A DNA stretch of 14,713 bases from an uncultured Eubacteriales bacterium (GTDB lineage Bacteria; Bacillota; Clostridia; Oscillospirales; Oscillospiraceae): contig URNZ01000048.1 of NCBI GenBank assembly GCA_900549405.1, positions 1 through 14,713 on the forward strand, given 5' to 3'. The notes under the pieces are model-generated. The model saw only the letters and a list, made by a program, of their open reading frames with translations. It searched no databases and was not told where the DNA came from. Within the stretch, counting starts at the first letter, position 1. Each line of letters opens with the position of its first letter. The position numbers were made by a program, and so were the translations under genes. Below are positions 11,943-14,713 of this stretch, in pieces.

Positions 11943-12788
11943 TCAGTTTTTCTTCCGCAGCAAAAACGTGACCAAGAACCACGCCGCCAGGTACAGGGTG
12001 ATGGACGCACCCGCGGAGGGGCCCATGTAGTAGGAGGTCAGCAGTCCGGCCACCCCGGCGCACACCGCCCCCAGGAAGGACAGCAGGTGATACTGCCACA
12101 TGTTCCGGGCGACGTTCCGGGCCGCCGCGCCGGGCAGCACCAGCAGGGAGTTGATGACCAGCAGGCCCACCCAGGTCATGGACAGGGTGACCACCACGGC
12201 GATGGCGATGGAGAACACCGTCTCCTGCCAGAACACCCGGATGCCCCGGCTATCGGCCAGGGCGGGATGGACGGCGGAGAGCATCAGCTGGTTGAAGGAC
12301 AGCACCCACAGGGCGATGACCAGCACCAGGATCAGGGCCAGCACCCCGATCTTCCCCGGCTCCACAGACAGGATGTCGCCGATGAGCAGGTTGTTGAACT
12401 TGGTGAAGGAGCGCCCGTTCAGGGTGGACAGGAAGATGCCCAGGGCCACGGCGGTGGAGGAGAACACCCCGATCACCGTGTCGCTGCCCAGGGCGGACCG
12501 CCGCCGCACCACATTGAAGAGCAGGGCGAAGAGAATGGCGAAGATCACCGCCGCCCACGTCGGCTCCTGAAAGCCGCAGATGGCCCCGATGGCCATGCCG
12601 GTGAAGGCGGAGTGGCCCAGGGCGTCGGAGAAGAAGGACATGCGGCTGTGGACCACCATGGTGGACAGGATGCCGAACAGGGGCGAGATGATAAGCACCG
12701 CCAGCAGAGCATTTTTCATGAACAGCATGGTGTCCGGCGCAGCCCACTCGAAGGGCAGCAGGGACACCAGGGAATACCACCAGGTCAT
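11943..12788 (-). CDS. znuB: Zinc (metal) ABC transporter permease
   Basis: Protein of 281 residues, the usual length for ABC-3 family permeases of the ZnuB/MntB/AdcB type, which form the membrane channel for Zn or Mn import. About eight hydrophobic segments; visible family motifs are FSDALGHSAFTGMAIG (53-68), the conserved cytoplasmic region near the first helices that contacts the ATPase, and VGLLVINSLLVLPGAAAR in the second half. ATG at 12788 overlaps the znuC stop by ATGA, showing translational coupling. Neighbours are znuC and znuA upstream and a small membrane protein downstream. Zinc is inferred mainly from the histidine-rich loop of ZnuA. Confidence 0.93.
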   Translation of the reverse strand: MTWWYSLVSLLPFEWAAPDTMLFMKNALLAVLIISPLFGILSTMVVHSRMSFFSDALGHSAFTGMAIGAICGFQEPTWAAVIFAILFALLFNVVRRRSALGSDTVIGVFSSTAVALGIFLSTLNGRSFTKFNNLLIGDILSVEPGKIGVLALILVLVIALWVLSFNQLMLSAVHPALADSRGIRVFWQETVFSIAIAVVVTLSMTWVGLLVINSLLVLPGAAARNVARNMWQYHLLSFLGAVCAGVAGLLTSYYMGPSAGASITLYLAAWFLVTFLLRKKN

Positions 12789-13591
12789 TGGTGCTCCCCC
12801 CCTTTCCCCATGCGCAGATGGAAGGTCTGATAAAACTCCGGGGAGGACAGCACCTCGTCCGGGGGACCCATCTTCAGCACCTTGTGGTCCAGCAGGATGA
12901 CTTTGTCCGCGTACTGGTCCAGGGTGGCAAAGTCGTGGGTGGACAGGAAGATGGACAAGTCATACTGGGTGCGCAGCTCGTCCAGCATCTCCAGCAGCTG
13001 GTGCTCCCCCTCGATGTCCACGCCGGACAGAGGCTCGTCCAGGATCAGGATGTGGGGCACTGGCTCTAATGCCAGGGCCAGCAGCACCCGCTGGACCTGG
13101 CCGCCGGACAGGCCGCCCATGGGCCGGTCCAGCAGGTCCTCTCCGTGGACCCGGGCCAGACAGGCCGCCGCCTGGTCCCGGTATTTCTTGGGGATGGGCA
13201 GCCACACGGGCCACTTGGCCGTGGCCGCCACGAAGAAGTCCAGCACGGACACCGGGTCCCCCCGGTCAAAGCTGGGGGCCTGGGGCACATAGCCGACTAA
13301 CGGGCGCTTGCCCCCGGTCACCGACCCGTCTGACAGACGGATGGCCGGTCCCCCCGCCGGGGAGAAAGTGATGGAACCCTTATAGGGCAGCTGGCCCAGG
13401 ATGCTGCGGAACAGGGTGGATTTGCCCGCCCCGTTGGGACCGATGAGGGCCACGATCTCCCCGCAGTGGAGGTGGAAGGACACATCCTGTAAGATGGCGT
13501 CCCCCTGCATACTGACGGACAGGTCCGCCAGCTTCAGGCAGCAGGCGTCGGCGCATCCGGCGGCCAGCTTGCCGTGTTTGATCTGTCTCAC
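12785..13591 (-). CDS. znuC: Zinc (metal) ABC transporter ATPase
   Basis: Protein of 268 residues. Walker A GPNGAGKST (51-59), Q-loop Gln104, signature LSGGQ (161-165), Walker B ILILDE (181-186) and H-loop His219 are all intact. It powers uptake with ZnuB and ZnuA. The start is GTG at 13591, with GGTGAAG 4 bases upstream; an in-frame stop lies just before it and the next Met is residue 28, inside the domain, so GTG is well supported. The first 20 residues are an extra segment containing Cys13, Cys17 and Cys18 (GCADACCLKL), not present in classical ZnuC. The loop after the Q-loop is also somewhat long. znuA ends 1 base before the start, and znuB overlaps the stop by 4 bases. Confidence 0.94.
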   Translation of the reverse strand: MRQIKHGKLAAGCADACCLKLADLSVSMQGDAILQDVSFHLHCGEIVALIGPNGAGKSTLFRSILGQLPYKGSITFSPAGGPAIRLSDGSVTGGKRPLVGYVPQAPSFDRGDPVSVLDFFVAATAKWPVWLPIPKKYRDQAAACLARVHGEDLLDRPMGGLSGGQVQRVLLALALEPVPHILILDEPLSGVDIEGEHQLLEMLDELRTQYDLSIFLSTHDFATLDQYADKVILLDHKVLKMGPPDEVLSSPEFYQTFHLRMGKGGEHQ

Positions 13592-13592
13592 G

Positions 13593-14561
13593 TTACTTCA
13601 CCAGTTCCTCTCCCGCAAAGCCGTCGATCACGGCCTTGGCGTTGGCCAGCAGGGCGTTATAATAGTTTACCAGCTGATCGTCCGGCCCGTCCATGACCAT
13701 GGTCAGCTGTGCCACGGCGCAGCCCGTCTCCCGATGGATGGCCTGGGCGGTGGCGTCGGAGCCGTTGACCTCGGTGAAGATGACGGGGATGCCCTTCTCC
13801 TTCACCAGGTCGGTGATCTCCACGATCTCTTTGGCGCTGGCCTCGCTGCCCGCCTCCTCCTCGATGGAGGCCAGCAGGGGCAGGTCATAGGCGGCGGCAA
13901 AATACTGGAACCCGTCGTGGAAGGTGATCAGACCGGGGATGTCCACCCCCCGCCGCCGGGCGTCGGCAAACAGGCCGTCCAACTCCTGTGCCCAGCCGCT
14001 GAGCTGCTGGGCACAGCGCTGGGCCGCCTGGGCATAGTCATCGGCGTGGTCCGGGTCGGCCTGGCTCAAGCCACCCGCCAGGTTCTCCACCATCTGCACC
14101 GCCCGCCGGGGGTCCATCCAATAGTGGGGGTCCACCCCATCGTGAGTGTGACCCTCGTGGTCGTGGTCATGGCCGTCCTCCACGTCGTGGCTGGTCAGGG
14201 CTGGCAGCAGGTCCACCCCCTCATCGCAGTCGATCACCGCCGCCTCAGAGGTGGCCAGGGCGTCGTCCATAAAGTCCTCCAGCCCCGCCCCGTTCAGGGC
14301 GATGACCTGGGCGTGAGCCAGCTTTTTCATGTCGTTCACCGACAGGGTATAGTCGTGAAGGCAGCTGGTGGACCCGGTGTCCAGCCGCTCCACCACCACT
14401 CCGTCCACGTCCCGGGTCAGGGCGCTGGCGAAGAGATAGATGGGATAGGTGGTGGTCACCACCCGCAGCCGGGCGTTGTCCGTGTCGGTAGAGCTGCCGC
14501 CCCCGCACCCGGTCAACACCAGGGCAAGGGCCAGCAGCAGGGGAATGATGCGTTTTTTCAT
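13593..14561 (-). CDS. znuA: Zinc ABC transporter substrate-binding lipoprotein
   Basis: Protein of 322 residues. A signal peptide ends in the lipobox LTGC (16-19), so Cys19 is the lipidated anchor in the outer leaflet. Probable metal ligands of the cluster A-I fold are His69 (CLHDYTLS), His146 (DPHYWMDP), His215 (TFHDGFQY) and Glu264 (IFTEVNG). A histidine/aspartate-rich loop at about 125-146 (HDVEDGHDHDHEGHTHDG) is typical of zinc rather than manganese binders. ATG at 14561 has GAGGT 5 bases upstream; the longer in-frame start at 14624 lies across the promoter. It is the first gene of the znuA-znuC-znuB operon, transcribed from the promoter at 14592-14620. I see no clear Zur box. Confidence 0.94.
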   Translation of the reverse strand: MKKRIIPLLLALALVLTGCGGGSSTDTDNARLRVVTTTYPIYLFASALTRDVDGVVVERLDTGSTSCLHDYTLSVNDMKKLAHAQVIALNGAGLEDFMDDALATSEAAVIDCDEGVDLLPALTSHDVEDGHDHDHEGHTHDGVDPHYWMDPRRAVQMVENLAGGLSQADPDHADDYAQAAQRCAQQLSGWAQELDGLFADARRRGVDIPGLITFHDGFQYFAAAYDLPLLASIEEEAGSEASAKEIVEITDLVKEKGIPVIFTEVNGSDATAQAIHRETGCAVAQLTMVMDGPDDQLVNYYNALLANAKAVIDGFAGEELVK

Positions 14562-14591
14562 AGAGTACCTCGAATGTTTTGATTTCTCTCT

Positions 14592-14620
14592 AGTATAGCC
14601 CACTTCCGGGCCGTTGTAAA
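14592..14620 (-). promoter_or_regulatory. Sigma-A promoter of the znu operon
   Basis: Minus-strand TTTACA (14620-14615), 17-base spacer, TATACT (14597-14592): 10 of 12 consensus bases. The -35 begins on the base right after the stop codon of the upstream gene. No Zur-type AT-rich palindrome could be made out. Confidence 0.85.
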
Positions 14621-14713
14621 TCACCGCTTCCGGCCTTTCCCGTTCATCAGCAGCACCGCCGCCAGGATGGCCGCGATGCCCGCCAGCTTATAGAGGGTCA
14701 CCGACTCGTGATA
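14621..14713 (-). CDS. C-terminal end of a membrane transporter-like protein (partial)
   Basis: An open frame on the minus strand runs in from the window edge and ends at TGA 14623-14621. Its 30 visible residues, YHESVTLYKLAGIAAILAAV followed by LLMNGKGRKR, form one hydrophobic helix with a basic tail. The pattern E-x-LTL-x-K-xxGI-x-LI-x-GV-x-LLN is how many drug/metabolite transporter superfamily proteins (EamA or SMR types) end, so that is the best guess. It is translated in the same direction as znuA, which has its own promoter. The rest of the gene lies outside the window. Confidence 0.55.
   Translation of the reverse strand, partial: YHESVTLYKLAGIAAILAAVLLMNGKGRKR

Noticed and set aside
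12087..12830. Plus-strand open frame of 247 codons antisense to znuB
   Set aside because: Extremely His/Gly/Gln-rich translation typical of an antisense GC-rich frame.
13401..14582. Plus-strand open frame of 393 codons over znuC and znuA
   Set aside because: Shadow of two firmly identified genes; its His/Gly/Val-rich sequence mirrors their codons.
14562..14620. Zur operator in the znu promoter region
   Set aside because: No AT-rich inverted repeat of the Zur type could be read between the promoter and the start codon; regulation by Zur is likely but not shown here.

Overview
This window looks like a core-genome stretch of a GC-rich, endospore-forming Clostridia bacterium, most like the Oscillospiraceae (the Flavonifractor/Lawsonibacter type of gut anaerobe). 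The reasons are the spore maturation pair spmA-spmB, an AbrB/SpoVT-type regulator with a CxxC tail, L27 with the Firmicutes N-terminal extension next to its protease gene prp, the rplU-prp-rpmA-obg order, and many near-consensus sigma-A promoters with Firmicutes-type AGGAGG ribosome binding sites. The genus is an inference from gene content and composition. I saw no tRNA, rRNA, CRISPR array, transposase or phage gene.

Layout: (1) 1-1115, minus: spmA-spmB. (2) 1229-1571, plus: an abrB-like gene behind two tandem promoters, ending in a strong hairpin that also faces (3) rsmI (minus, 1662-2492). (4) A short TrmN6-like methyltransferase (plus, 2683-3315) overlaps tail to tail with (5) a LysR-type regulator (minus, 3303-4202). 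(6) Divergent from the regulator lies a 49-residue ORF with a good ribosome binding site and a perfect palindrome upstream. (7) 4565-7431, minus: a ribosomal/GTPase operon rplU-prp-rpmA, a terminator, then a PPC-domain gene and obg, driven by a consensus promoter with an L21-type leader. (8) 7471-10548, minus: ywiB-like gene, argS, a terminator, then a Nudix CoA pyrophosphatase. (9) 10626-11110, plus: an unrecognised acidic 137-residue protein behind a consensus promoter. (10) 11158-11698, plus: two tandem paralogous 53- and 62-residue membrane proteins with their own promoter and terminator. (11) 11705-14620, minus: znuA-znuC-znuB zinc uptake genes, followed by a 66-residue membrane protein. 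(12) 14621-14713: the last 30 codons of a membrane transporter-like gene.

Most of the window is translation and ribosome housekeeping: RsmI modifies 16S rRNA, the TrmN6-like enzyme probably methylates a tRNA or related substrate, ArgS charges tRNA-Arg, L21 and L27 are 50S proteins, Prp trims L27, and Obg acts in 50S assembly. Zinc uptake and sporulation genes flank it. The least explained parts are the tandem small membrane proteins, the small ORF beside the LysR gene, and a recurring layout in which a gene starts within about 30 nt of an intrinsic terminator (after rpmA and after argS), which suggests expression by partial read-through. No obvious large new system is present. No gap between genes exceeds 300 bases.
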